Of a stretch of DNA of 64,000 bases, positions 36,928 to 48,411 are shown in pieces. The notes below the pieces were generated by a model, which saw only the letters and a program-made list of their open reading frames with translations, did not search any database and was not told where the DNA came from. The stretch's first letter is position 1, and each line of letters begins with the position of its first letter. The DNA comes from Lithospermum erythrorhizon (taxonomy: Eukaryota; Streptophyta; Magnoliopsida; Boraginales; Boraginaceae), in contig JADFUC010002331.1 in the NCBI GenBank assembly GCA_019722365.1, forward strand, positions 1 to 64,000, read 5' to 3'. Made by a program: the position numbers and the translations under genes.

Positions 36928-37028
36928 GATTCCTTAGCTGCAGAAATGTACACAATAATTGAAATAATTGAAATACTTCAGAATTATGAAGTTTCAATTA
37001 TTATGTACGTTTCTGCAGATAAGGAATC
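36928..37028. repeat. 101-nt inverted repeat (hairpin), MITE-like
   Basis: gattccttagctgcagaaat and gtacacaataattgaa are mirrored on the opposite strand by ttcaattattatgtac and gtttctgcagataaggaatc, with a loop of about 25 nt. The arms are about 37 nt with few mismatches. Confidence 0.7.
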
Positions 37029-37489
37029 ATAGATGTGGGATCTTAGAAATTAGGATTAATAAGAAAATGTGTGTTAGAAAATGCCACCATCAGTTATTTC
37101 TCTGACAAATTTTTAAGATTCGGTTCTTGAGAAACGAGATACCATTAAAAAATGCAGATAGACTCCAATGAATATCTTGACAAATATCACATGATCAACT
37201 AGTTCAAGTTGGCTTTAAATATAGACTACCGACTAGAGTAGTAAAGGTCCCATACTCCAACTACGGATGTGCAATATTTATTTTGTTATGTTTGATTTTG
37301 AGCAAAAAAATAAAGGTTAATTTGTTGTATGACTCCTATACTATTTTTCTTGTTTGACCTGCCTCTTAAGATATTTTTGTTGTCTCAAATGTTTCCTTAA
37401 CCAAATGTTGCATACGTTTTCTTTTCTTATTATAATGTCATCTTTGGAATCTTTTCACATATCCAAACTCTAAATTTCACTGATTGCTA

Positions 37490-38020
37490 TGAAATCAAAG
37501 TCAAAACATACCAAACTAAAGCAAGAAAATCACAACATACATTTTTTTGAAAAACAACAAAAAAGAAACACAAAGTTATGTTGCTTCATCTTCATCCTCT
37601 TTAGATATCATCACCAGAGCCCTTTTCTTAATTCTCTATATTATGAGCATTTGAATACATATCCACCGGTTCCTACTCGGTGATTTTACCAGTGCCATGT
37701 CTCCTTTGTTCTATTTGTTGACACGGACAAAGTCAGGGAAAACCTCTATTGCTTTGTATATTGTGTTAAAAGCCTATGCTCCACTCTGAAAATCAATTCG
37801 ATATCAGATAGTAGTGAGCCCACGATCTTATATATCGATCCTTATGACACCGACTACGCTAATGCGATATCATCTCAACATATCAGGAGTGCCAGAAATA
37901 AGAGATGAATGCATTGAGAATCAAAGCAATCTTGCCACTTTCAATTGGTTCCGACTCGGTGATTTTAGTCAAGCGGAGGTCAAGAACGGGAAGAGGGTCA
38001 TGTATATGTATGCCAGATAA
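37490..38020 (+). other. Unassigned open frames, possible gene fragment
   Basis: Two short plus-strand frames (37489-37683 and 37814-38020) lie in sequence with somewhat more even base composition than the surroundings. A word (ggttcctactcggtgatttt and ggttccgactcggtgatttt) occurs in both, near 37,668 and 37,945, suggesting an old partial duplication. A third frame carries SEPTILYIDPYDTDYANAIS. I recognise no family. It may be a pseudogene remnant or chance frames. Confidence 0.25.
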
Positions 38021-38407
38021 AGAAGATTTAATACTATTTTCATTTTTTATTTGTTTTAAAATATTTTAAAATATACCCCTCTTTTTATTTGTAGTGTTTG
38101 GAGGAATTTAATGTGTAAAATACCATTTTCAGATTAGAATGAATTTACGTTTGTTTAAATAATAAGACAGGCTTATTGACATTTGGCATAACAAAAAAAT
38201 ACTTTATAGCAAATGCATGCTAAGAATAAGATATGTGACAAGTAGATAAAGATCGAAACCTTATGCCATAGATTTAAAAATAAACGCATAGTATACTTTG
38301 CATAAACGGAGCAATTAGCTAAAATAAATCAACTCGTTATGTTCTCATAGATTTTGATTTCAAAAAATAAATTAAATCCGGGGCCTTCAATGTTTATATA
38401 TTATATA

Positions 38408-38610
38408 TTCCTTCCGTCTCAAAATAAATGATCATTTAGAAAAAAATTATTTTTTCATAATAATTGATTGTTTGTATTTTTAATGTCCTTTTTTATATTT
38501 CCAATATAATCTTTTACAATCTCACGTAGATTACAATTCCAATATAGATTTTCATATCATTTCTTAATAAATTACTTTAATCTAAATGGTCATCTATTTT
38601 GAGACGGGAA
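38408..38610. mobile_element. Stowaway-like MITE
   Basis: The left end ttccttccgtctcaaaataa, continuing atgatcatttag, is mirrored by ctaaatggtcatctattttg and agacgggaa at the right, with TA on both sides (38406-38407 and 38611-38612). It is about 203 nt, AT-rich and non-coding. Confidence 0.8.
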
Positions 38611-39216
38611 TATATTTTTTAAAAATTACACCATCGATTCGGCTCTAGAACCGATAGACTTTCCGATCAAATCGAACCGATTCTTGGATTACAAAAACCG
38701 AAAACTGAACCGGGCATAAGAAGAAGCGAATTTTCAGAGTATTTTTGGTTCGATTTTTCGGATTATCAATTTCGAGAACACCCCTACTCCAACTGTCCCA
38801 TACTTATGAAACAAACTTTATAGTTTATATACAGTAGAATTTAAAGAATAAAGATGCATTTATGATTAGTCTTTGGAATGAAAAAAAAAACTGTTTAACA
38901 CCCCAACTGCTACAAATGTCAAACATTCTATAGACCTAATGGCTAAACATTTCTATGCTACTGTTATGGCAATTTCCCTCCCGAGCCATTAGTTCCAACA
39001 TGTGGCTCCCGATTTCGACTAGTCGAGAAGTCGTCCTGTCGCAAACAGCAAGAAGGAAAATTCTTCATTTTTTGTGATTTACAAGAAGCCATCTTCCATC
39101 AGCATCAGCATGTAGGCATGGGAGCAGCGAACCATCTTCGACTAGCTATGGAAGCTTTTCTGTATGCTCTCTTGCTTCATTAAAGAGATGCAACCTAAAA
39201 GTTGTTTAGGTGCTTG

Positions 39217-42053
39217 TTACCACAATGCTGCAGCTATTTCATCATCTCCCACTGGCATGTTTAGATCGGGCACCACAAAACCTCTTTTATTAGGTTCTGC
39301 AACTTTTTGCATTCCACAGGAAATCGCTGATGCAAGTTCCTCTTTAATGGCATGTCTTTGTAAGATTGATTGATGAAGGTTAGCTGTTGATGCTTCCATT
39401 TGGCTTGGATGTTTGGGGAATAGAGATTCTGGTTGAGTTGATAATGCACCAGCCTCGGTTGATTGTTGATTCAAGTCCAACTGAAAAAATATTTTGCATA
39501 ATCAGGTTACTAGTTATCTTCGGAACCGAAGTTTCAACACATTCAATACAGGTCACTATGGTCACTTCTCAAGGGTTAAGATCTAATAAAACCAGCAGAA
39601 AAGAAGAGGCTTTTACCTTGACTCTCTTCAAATTGTAGCTCCTGTTTCTCTGTTCATTCAGGTTTAAGTGTATCGACTCCAAATCCTAAACACAAACAGT
39701 GAGAATTAAATCAGATGAGAAATGGCTAGAACACTATTCGGAAGCTGAATAACAAGTAATAAGTTTTTACATACCCTCTTCAAATCGACCCTTTCCTTCA
39801 GAAGCTCAGTTTCCTCCTCTTTGAGCTGCGAGAAATTCTGTCAACATAAATATTCACCAGTAACATTATAAAAAGATGGATCAATGCAAATCAATAATTT
39901 AAGAACTCTCTAATAACCTCGGGACTGCATAATAAACATAGAACGAGTAAGACTACCAGAGGAACTAAGATGTGATAATGAGGTAAGAGGATCTCTGAGT
40001 ACAACTAAACCACATCTAAAGCTATCTTATACATGAAGTTAGAGATCTAAAATAATTTAAGAGAGTCCCCATGGTACCAAAATACCAAGACAAATTGGAC
40101 CACTACAACATAACATCATCATCAGTCATCACTACCAAAACAAGATAACTAAAACCAAAACTAAAAAGGTCGGTAACCGAACAAAACCAAACCAAGTCTT
40201 AACCATTAATAGAGGTCGGCTATATGGATACAAAAATACCAATTTCCAAAAGGTCATTAATCAAAATTCCAAAAAATAATTTCCAAGAAAATACCAATTT
40301 TGGAGCATCAAATTAAATTTATTATAGAAAATGGAGCAAAGCTGGCAGGTGATGATAACCCCAAGGCCATAAACACACGCAATGGAGGCAACAACACCCC
40401 ACCAAACACATCACACACTAAACAAATAAAATAAAATAAACAAAATAGCCAAAAACAAAAGAAAAAGTCAAAAAGAACAAAAGACGAAAACTCGCATTTC
40501 TTTCCCAATCGTTCCATAACGAGGGCCCCACTCGCACCTTCCATTTAAAGACAACTTTAACATTATTAATACAAGTATACAACTCAATAAATTCAATTTC
40601 ATAGTCATCAAAATCTAATGCCCACGAGATATTACTCGTTGCAATATCGAGGTCTAGTATTCAAGTAATTGCAATTGCAACGATGATGGTCGGATTTTTA
40701 AATAAAAAAATAACATTTGATTACATAATTTTGAGTAAAAAGGAATAATTTCCAGATCTCCACACCCCACCCCACCCCACACCACCACCACCTGCTTAAA
40801 AATCGAATCTTTAGCAAAATACTTTGAATGATAAAAAGGGAAATATAAAAATATTCCCAGCTTATCAAACCAGACAATAAATTGGCTTTACAAAAGCAAT
40901 AAAGGTCAGCACACAAAATAATAGCCGACAAATGTTGAAAATGTTTGAAAACAAGGAAGAAAAACAAAAATCATTTCTCATATTTTTTTACTAGTAATTT
41001 TAATCTCAATATTCATTAAAACAAAATAATAAATAATAATTTTCCTAAATCGAAGTAAATAAAAAATCAAAAGCTCAAATTTTTCAATCAAACTAGTAAT
41101 AAATGTTGAATAAATTACAAAAATCGATAAAAATTAAACCAAAAAAGGAAGAAAAAATTATTCCCACAGACGAATTAAATCCAGCTAGGATTCGTGAAGA
41201 ATCTGCCACGTGTAAAAGAGTGAGAAACTTCTCAACAATTTGGTGGAAATAGAAGCTAAAAGTTTTATATACATGCACTTGCCAGATCGGACTCATTTCA
41301 GCTCCGGCGAAGTCAACGTTTGTGGAAAGTCAACATTTAAGAAAAAAACTATAAAAATGAAAAGCTCAATGTAAATTACTCCGTTTGTCCCAAAAATTTG
41401 TCCAGTTTGATTTTCATTTGTTAAAATTAACAAACTTTGGAGCCTTAATTGAAATGGAAAAAAAATTAAAAGACCATGTAAATTTCTCTCTTTGTCCAAA
41501 AACGTTGTCCAGTTTGATTTTCAATTGTCAAAAGTATCAAACTTTGGAGCTTTAATTGAGACGAAAAAATGAAAAATTAAAAGTCCCAATGTAAATTAGT
41601 TTGTTCATCCCAAAAAGTTGTCCAGATTGATTTTCAATTGTCAAAATTATCAAACTTCGAGCTCTTAAATCGGAGAAGGTGAGATGAGAAGAGAGCGAAT
41701 TGAGGTACACAAACCTTGGATCTGGAGGAATAAAATCGATCAGGCGTTGCACAGTCATCGTCTCCACCGTCGCTAGGTGAAGCAGTGGCGGCGCCGCCAC
41801 TCCACGAGAGCGGCGTTCTGGGACTGCATCTGATGGAAGTGGTGGTTTTGGCGGAGTATTTTCGTAGAGGAGTTGACCTCGGTTGTTTTTGGCCCCATGA
41901 GAGTGGCGGCGGAGGAGGTGATGGAAGTGGTGGTGGTGGAGGGTGGTGGAGTGATGAGGTGGCGGTGGTGGAAGAGGGTTGTTTGAGGCGGATGAGAAGG
42001 TCCGCCACCATGTGGTCGTCTCTATACGCCGCCTTCAACCACCTGTCCTTCAT
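39217..42053 (-). CDS. Plant-specific protein with proline-rich N terminus and DLNxxP (EAR) motif
   Basis: Four exons (42053-41715, 39837-39775, 39685-39617, 39480-39217) in consistent phase 0 encode 244 residues. Exon 1 has MKDRWLKAAYRDDHMVADLL, IRLKQ, a poly-proline stretch (PPPPPLPSPPPPP), and SWGQKQPRS and RTPLSWSGG blocks. Exons 2-3 encode a short charged helix (NFSQLKEEETELLKERVDLKR then NLNEQRNRSYNLKRVK), probably coiled coil. Exon 4 starts LDLNQQ, ends EIAAALW, and contains VVPDLNMPVG, a DLNxxP-type EAR motif known to recruit TOPLESS co-repressors. A role in transcriptional repression is inferred from the motif only; no DNA-binding domain is visible. I recall similar uncharacterised proteins in Arabidopsis but cannot give a symbol. 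The 1.9-kb first intron carries a tandem repeat array. Confidence 0.75.
41361..41670. repeat. Three tandem copies of a ~108-nt MITE-derived unit
   Basis: Units start near 41361, 41469 and 41579, each with aaaag-ccatgtaaatt, tttgtccaaaaa-ttgtcca, gtttgattttcaattgtcaa and caaactttggagctttaatt. The unit resembles the left half of the MITE at 32362-32590. The array lies inside intron 1 of the minus-strand gene, ending about 45 nt from its splice donor (41714). Confidence 0.85.
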
Positions 42054-43277
42054 GCTATATACTTATAAAAAGTCAAAATTCAGATTATGAAAAGTCAAAA
42101 TTGAGGTTATAAAATGTCAAAATTGAAGATTTATTTTCTTGAGGGGGAGGAGGAACAAAATAAAATGGGGGTGTGAAGAGGATGAATTATTATATACAGA
42201 GATGAATGATTGTTACGTGGGTCTTTTATCTCTTGTACTATATCGAAATTAGTTTGTTTTGAATTAATTTATAATAATAATTGATTACGTTTAATAAATT
42301 TAGACATTTCTAGGATGTTATCTTGAGCTGTTATACATATCCAAATAAGAGTCGTAATGGCCTAAACGACTATTTCGCTCTATTTGTAAAGTCAGTAATA
42401 GCTGTAAGCTTTCATTGGGCTTAAAATCGTCATTTCACCAAAAGCTTACTATTCTGGCCATGTAGATAGTGTCGTCTGAAGCGTTATCGAATGGATTAAC
42501 TCTCTTTAAAATTGGTGCGAAAATAGTTCGCTTTTTGCACTGAATCGCCATAATTTGCATCAAATCGAATTAATACGATTTAATTACTGATTAATTTTGA
42601 ATTATTTTCGAATCGATTTATTTAACCGTTTAGTGAATCATTCGAGCTGCATTCAATTAATCTAACTGTTTGGCATCCTTTTTCGAACCGATTACATTCA
42701 AGGATTCCACTCGATTTCTTAACGACGGTTTGATTAACGAATCAATCGATCGTCTAAACTAATGCCGATTCGGATCGTTAACAACCCTAGATACTCCCTT
42801 CATTTTTTAATCATTTAATTATTCATTACGTATTGGCCGAAAAATAAAAACCAGTCAAAAGTGCATTAAAAAATATAAATGACAATCAATTGAAACAATA
42901 TCATTGGTTGGTTAATTTAAAGAGAAAATAATCAAAAGTACATTAAAAATGAAATGTTATTTATTATGTTGAAACGACAATCAAGTATCAAATAATTTTT
43001 CGGGGGCTAAATGACAAATTTCAAAAAAATGGAGTGCGTATGTTATTGGAGTAATACATTTGATGTAATCAATTATTGTGATAAATAAAAAGTTAAACAA
43101 TATGGTAATAGTATAAACTTACTCTTTCCGTTTTTCATTTGATTGTTTTAAGATTTCTTTTGTTTTTTTCATCGACAGTTTACTTTGTTCGATAAGAACT
43201 TCAAATTGCATATACGAGGGTGTTTTTTTTCTCTGATAGAATCTCTTATAAATTCATAATTAACTTTTGCCAATTCA

Positions 43278-43372
43278 ATGGAAAACTCTAAGTTGGGAGC
43301 CACGCTACGAATCGAACTCAAACCTCTCTGGATAGAGTGCCTCGCATTTCATTAGGCTACGGCATACACGAG
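43278..43372 (-). mobile_element. tRNA-derived SINE-like fragment
   Basis: Read on the minus strand, tagcctaatgaaatgcgagg resembles a pol III A box region and gagttcgattcgtagc a B box, about 45 nt apart. The spacing and sequence are tRNA-like, but there is no intact cloverleaf, which fits a SINE head or degraded tRNA-derived repeat. The family differs from that at 17,545. Confidence 0.4.
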
Positions 43373-43383
43373 GGTGTTGGCTA

Positions 43384-43431
43384 AACTTATTTTGTCAAAT
43401 CAACTTATAAGTTGATTCGACAAAATAAGTT
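43384..43431. repeat. 48-nt near-perfect palindrome
   Basis: aacttattttgtcaaatcaa cttataag ttgattcgacaaaataagtt is self-complementary apart from one base pair. It could form a cruciform or be the joined ends of a foldback transposon. It is next to the SINE-like fragment. Confidence 0.85.
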
Positions 43432-44189
43432 GAAAAATTGTTTGACTTTTTCTAACTTCTTTTTTCGCTTTCAACTTTATGTTTCTGGCCACCAAATAAT
43501 TCTACTTCATTATCGCTCTTTCAATATTTAATTTTATACTTACCCTTCACTTATTAATAATCATAAAAAATATAATTTTAATTATACCAACTCTTTTCAA
43601 TTCCAAAATAAAATGCAATTCATCCCATATATAAAGCGTATCACCTAAAACAGTTTCCTCATGGCTCAAGATCATCTGTCATCCACAAGATTATACGATT
43701 CGCCACTATTTTAATTTTAAAAGGTAACTCAAACATAACCACCATATTATCTACTATATAGAGTAGTTAACAATGTATTTTAATATTGAGTTGGTTACTA
43801 TATTATTATCTTTGGATTGTTGATAATCAAGATTATTATGCATTGAAGAACAAATACAAATGCAACCAACAAGATGAGACTAAACATTTGGTTTCTCGAT
43901 CGATAATCAAGTCTTTTAATTTATTAATTTCATATTGAGTTTTATATGTTGTGAATTTTTTACCCTTCATAAGCATTATATTTGTATGTTGATCATATAG
44001 TAGATAATATTTCAATCAATGTTCATATGTTTATATCCAAATAGTTAATATTAAAAAATATTTATTCAAATGGATATGTTCAAATAATTTTTTAATTTTT
44101 TAATTTATATTATGATACTATATACAAGTGTATGTAATTACACTATAATCATTATATAAAAATTTATGAAACAATATTTGAATAAGATT

Positions 44190-44293
44190 AAAGTCCAAAG
44201 ATTCAAAGATTCAAAGAACAAATGCTTTCAAGCTTCTGAACAAATGCTAAAGTCCAAAGATTCAAAGAACAAATGCTTTCAAGCTTCTGAAAT
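44190..44293 (+). repeat. Tandem duplication (~47-nt unit, two copies)
   Basis: aagtccaaagattcaaag, aacaaatgctttcaagcttc and tgaa occur twice in direct order. The first copy also has an extra attcaaag. The duplication falls in a short open frame (44166-44369) that has no recognisable homology. Confidence 0.8.
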
Positions 44294-46059
44294 CAACTGC
44301 AATATCGACAATGTTGTAATAGAGTTGCAAACAGAAACAATTTTAAGAAATCAATCTTTTGAACACTGAACTACATTTCAATTCAAAGTAGAGCTTCCAG
44401 AAAAAGAGTTACAACAGAAATGCATATCGGGGGGGGTTGTGGGTGATAACTTGAACGAGCTTAAGAAGAAACACCAATCCACAACTCTGATATGGCCATT
44501 AAGAAGCTGCATCTGTCTCATTGAGGTGTAGTTTGGAACTTGCATGATCCCAAATCACAAGGATGGTGAGGGATTGGTATTTTGTGTTGGTCGAAATTGG
44601 AACAAGCATGAGATTAAAGAAGAATGCCAACTATTTTCCTTCTGGATTTAGGTGACTTATGAGTTTGATGTTCTACACTTGTGTAACAGTTAAGCGTATC
44701 ATTCAATATATCAATATATAGTATAAGTCGACCACTCACATCTTTACTGCTGTCTACCTTCTGATACAATCAAATTAATAATTCAACATAAAACAACCAA
44801 AGGTAACCATCCAACAAGTTGGTGATATGCATCCATATAATTTTTCCTAAAATTCACTTCCAACCACAACCGCCACTAAGAACTCTCATATCAGCATCCC
44901 TATGACAATATAACTGGATCCGTGACTAATTCAAAGATCAAGAATTCAAGATTATACCCCTTTGGAAAGAGCAATTCTATTGAATTTCAAAATGTAGATG
45001 TCCTAAGAGATCATCAATAACGCTTTAAACATAAAAGACAGGAGAATTTGGTGACTAACCAATATCAGAGGGATGAATTACTGGTCTATGAATTTCATAC
45101 TACATGACAAACATCATATGGCAAAGACGATGACAATTAAGGCATCTCCAAAATATGGTAACAAATGTAATGGAATGCCAGATCTACAGAACTAAAATAA
45201 GAAAAACTAATGCTTAATAGACAATATGATCAAACAAACAGAACATTAGATAGCAGAAGGGGAACTAGCTTAATAGAGCAGGCAGTAGTTGATTAATGGT
45301 GCATCATCACCAACAAAATATATGATGTTAGAGTGGTTTAAAGCTCCAGCATTTTACATAATCATGAAGTTAATGAATCCAGAAGAACATACAATTGGAA
45401 GCAACATCAAGAATCAATGAAGTTGCTAAATTCAGATGGTCATCTGCACAAATATAAGACTACAAACAATTTCAGCTGATAAAGAATTGCAACACTATAA
45501 AAACCATACAAATAGAAATTTATAATATTATACGGAATAATAATTATATAAACTTGCTGCTTGCATAACAAAGAGATACAAAGGCGTAGATAACATCTAC
45601 ACAGGATATACATCCTCCTCTTGCAACATGACACTAACAAAACATGTACTAAGAACCATAAACTAGGAACATTACAAACACAACCAAACTTGTAATAAAA
45701 CTGATGAAGATAACACTATATATAACCCATCAGAAACTGACATAATTACCTTCACATAACTACCACCTATTAATTACCATGACCACATAAATAGACCAAA
45801 CAACTACGTAGAACTACTTAACACCTACTGAATATCAAACCCAACCAAAGATAACTTGCTTCATCGATTCCACCCTTCCCCTTGAAAAAATAAGAGAAGT
45901 TTTTAGGTGAACAAAAGCAACAAAACATGCATCTTCAAACAAGAATCATCATCATCAGCCAGCATCATCAACTTATTGACACGAAATCGAAACCAATATC
46001 GAAATTTCGTCCATTCAACAATCAGAACTCCCTTCAAATCAACAAGTATTAGTAACCAT

Positions 46060-47007
46060 CTAAAAGGTGAGATTCAGAAGCATACGCAAGTGGCTAGAGG
46101 GATCAATAATCTCCTGGGTTTTCTTCTTGAAAAAATCAGGAACTGGTACAGAGCTAGGATCAGGCGAAGTAACAAAAGCCGAACCAGCATAAAAATCGGC
46201 TAAATTGATCTGCTTCGGAACCATTTCAGGCTCCGGACCCAATCTCATCAACATCATCTCAATCGATTCCAAATTCTTATCATTTTGCCTCAAAGAAACA
46301 ATCTTTTCATCCTTCTTTTGCAAATTATTATCATTTTCCCTCAAAGTATCAATTTTTTCATCCTTTTTTTGCAAATTCCTATCATTTTCCCTCAAAATAA
46401 CGATCTTCTTTTCATCCTTTTTTTGCAAATGCTTATCATTTTCCCTCAAAGCAACAATCTTTTCATATTTTTTTTGCAAATTCATATCATTTTCCCTCAA
46501 AATAACCATCTTTTCATCTTTTTCCTGCTCATCAAAGGACACCATCTTCTTCTCAACCTTGTCATCACTAGTCAACGCTTCACCCCTCTTCAAAATCTTG
46601 ACTTTCCCCATTTCAAGCTTATGGGCACTGCTAATTTTCCCCCTACTCAAATTCTCACCAACACCCTTCATTGGAGACTTCTTCAAACCATTCCCACTAT
46701 CAAAATTATGCCCAAAATTGGAATTTTTGAACGGTGAAGACCTTAAAAAACCATTACCACCTTCAAAAGTATTGCCAAGATTGGAACTTTTCAACGGTGG
46801 TGATCTTGAAACATCATTATTCTTCTTCTGGGGGCTTCTTTTTCGTCGATTGGAGTTAGAACTCGATTTAGGGTTAGGAGCAAATTTAGGGTTACTATAA
46901 TCATAATTAGGGATAAAAGTAGGGTTATTACTACCCTTAATTGAAATCAAAGGCATACGATTATAATTCAACACATCTTGTGGATGAAGAACAACAACAC
47001 CACCCAT
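46060..47007 (-). CDS. Plant PNRC-like protein with a 17-residue repeat block
   Basis: Single exon, 315 residues. Hallmarks of a plant family related to the proline-rich nuclear receptor coactivator (PNRC) motif are present: the start MGGVVVLHPQDVLNYNRMP, MGKVKILKRGEAL (about 133-145), FYAGSAFVTSPDPSSVPVPDFF (272-293) and a C-terminal SSHLRMLLNL. In animals the PNRC motif links to mRNA decapping factors; a similar role in plants is inference. Two repeat blocks are striking. Residues about 69-112 hold two copies of SPPLKSSNLGNTFEGGNGF-like sequence. Residues 161-250 hold about five copies of LRENDxNLQKKDEKIVx, a Lys/Glu/Asn-rich probable coiled coil. The ATG at 47007 fits the family's MGxxVLxPQD start. 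A TATA-like TATTTAATA lies near 47,212 on the minus strand. Confidence 0.8.
   Translation of the reverse strand: MGGVVVLHPQDVLNYNRMPLISIKGSNNPTFIPNYDYSNPKFAPNPKSSSNSNRRKRSPQKKNNDVSRSPPLKSSNLGNTFEGGNGFLRSSPFKNSNFGHNFDSGNGLKKSPMKGVGENLSRGKISSAHKLEMGKVKILKRGEALTSDDKVEKKMVSFDEQEKDEKMVILRENDMNLQKKYEKIVALRENDKHLQKKDEKKIVILRENDRNLQKKDEKIDTLRENDNNLQKKDEKIVSLRQNDKNLESIEMMLMRLGPEPEMVPKQINLADFYAGSAFVTSPDPSSVPVPDFFKKKTQEIIDPSSHLRMLLNLTF
46258..46527 (-). repeat. Coding minisatellite (51-bp unit) in the PNRC-like gene
   Basis: Five tandem units of 51 nt (one of 54 because of an extra lysine codon) encode the LRENDxNLQKKDEKIVx repeat. All are in frame. The units differ by a few substitutions each, so the array is not fresh but has kept its frame and charge pattern. 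Confidence 0.85.
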
Positions 47008-48411
47008 ATCTGAAAAAATCGACCAAATAAATTAAGAAAAATATGTATAAATTAGGAAAAATCTGAAGTTTTCAGATCTGGGTATAATTGCATGAAATAT
47101 AAACAGATCTGTTGAATAAATTGTGGTTTAAAGAGAGAGGAGAGGGTGGATTTGGGAATATTTTACATGAAGAAGGTGGATTTGTTTGTGAAATGAGATG
47201 TGGTTTAGGTGGATATTAAATAGAGGAAAATTGAGATAGTACGTGGCGAATTATATTATCTTTTGTGTACTTGTTAATTTTTTTTACTTTGACCCATTCA
47301 TTCTATGGAACTGTGTGCTAAGTAGTACTCATAAGATTGGATTTTTGGTCAATTATTGCGTAATTTTTATACAGATTTAAATTGCTTTTTTAAGTGCTTT
47401 GGTCAATTATCGAAGAATTTTTTTATAATAGATTTAAACTTTTTTTGTGTAGACATTATCTTTTATTATTTTCTTGCTCAATACATCCTCAACAATCGCT
47501 TCCGTTGTATACTCTAAACTCTAATTTTTTAATTTTAAAGTTAAATGAATATTTTATCCTCGATACTATACAAAAAAATAGAGACATTTGCCTTTTAAAA
47601 TATTTTATATAATTAAAACAAAGTCCCAAACTTTTATTCTTTAACACACACCCTACCCACCCTACAATCAATTTTGATTATAGCAAAAAATAGGTCCGAA
47701 CCTGTTCCGTTGACCATGGGAACGAGCATGACTCACACTCACTGACTCCCCTGATGTCCCCCAAATGAAAAAATCATTGACCTCAGCTTCTGCAATTTTG
47801 ATAATAGCTTACGAATTTCTCACCGGTGTGCTTCCTGCGAAAAATACCAACCAACCTGTGGCCGAATATGATAGCACGAATGAGATCATATATACTTGTG
47901 AAGAATGGAAGGAGTCTTGCTTTGCTCACTAGGATTGGGCTTGTCTTACTTCCAAAAAATCTGAATGTACCTTTTAATGTTATGGACAAGTTGGCGGTTG
48001 ACATGGATCAGATAGTTAGTTGTAACTCCCACGCTGGAGCGGTTGCTATTCCACCAGCGCGGTACAAGTATATCAATGGCATTTGGGTGGGTGTGGATAT
48101 GAGTGACACAAGTTATCAAAGAGAGGCTTAAAAAGAAAAATGTGAGTTTATTTTAATTATATAAAATATTTAAAATGTATTCCTATACTTTGGCTTTTAT
48201 ACTAAGGTAATAAAATAATCATTTTAATATGGGTAACATACTATTTAACATTTGTCTCTCGTTGTAAGTTATGGGAAGATAGTCATTTTATCAGCAGATT
48301 TTAGCGATAATATAATCATTTTACATGACAAGCAGCCGAAAATTAGATCTAAAGCTGGCCCCTGACAAGAACATTGTTTAAAAGGCCAAGATAAGAAAAA
48401 ATAGTATAAGG
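47008..48411. other. Intergenic, with an unassigned gene-like patch at about 47,700-48,131
   Basis: The first 250 nt are the promoter and leader of the PNRC-like gene. At 47,770-47,940 a plus frame begins MKKSLTSASAILIIAYEFL and stops after 54 residues. An overlapping frame (47826-48131) continues with PKNLNVPFNVMDKLAVDMD and AIPPARYKYINGIWVGVDM. This looks like one coding sequence broken by a frameshift, but I do not recognise the family. The remainder is AT-rich. Confidence 0.3.

Larger units (their letters stand above)
36253..39216. other. Intergenic: ALF4 3' region to the EAR-motif gene
   Basis: It holds the 101-nt inverted repeat, the unassigned frames at about 37,490-38,020, the Stowaway MITE and the AACCG-motif patch listed separately. 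About 38,950-39,216 is probably the 3' UTR of the minus-strand gene that follows. No further gene is seen. Confidence 0.4.
42054..46059. other. Intergenic: promoter of the EAR-motif gene, repeats, 3' region of the PNRC-like gene
   Basis: About 4 kb without a supported gene. TTTTTATAAGTATA on the minus strand (about 42,058-42,071) is TATA-like but unusually close to the ATG at 42053. A patch at 42,480-42,790 is rich in aatcg and aaccg words. A SINE-like remnant, a foldback palindrome and a 47-nt duplication are listed separately. The stretch 44,370-46,059 has more balanced composition and may contain UTR or non-coding RNA sequence, but I cannot support a gene. Confidence 0.4.

Noticed and set aside
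46205..46900. 231- and 150-residue plus-strand frames rich in Phe, Ser and Ile
   Set aside because: They are the antisense of the lysine-rich repeat block in the PNRC-like gene; the sense frame has family motifs and the antisense has none.
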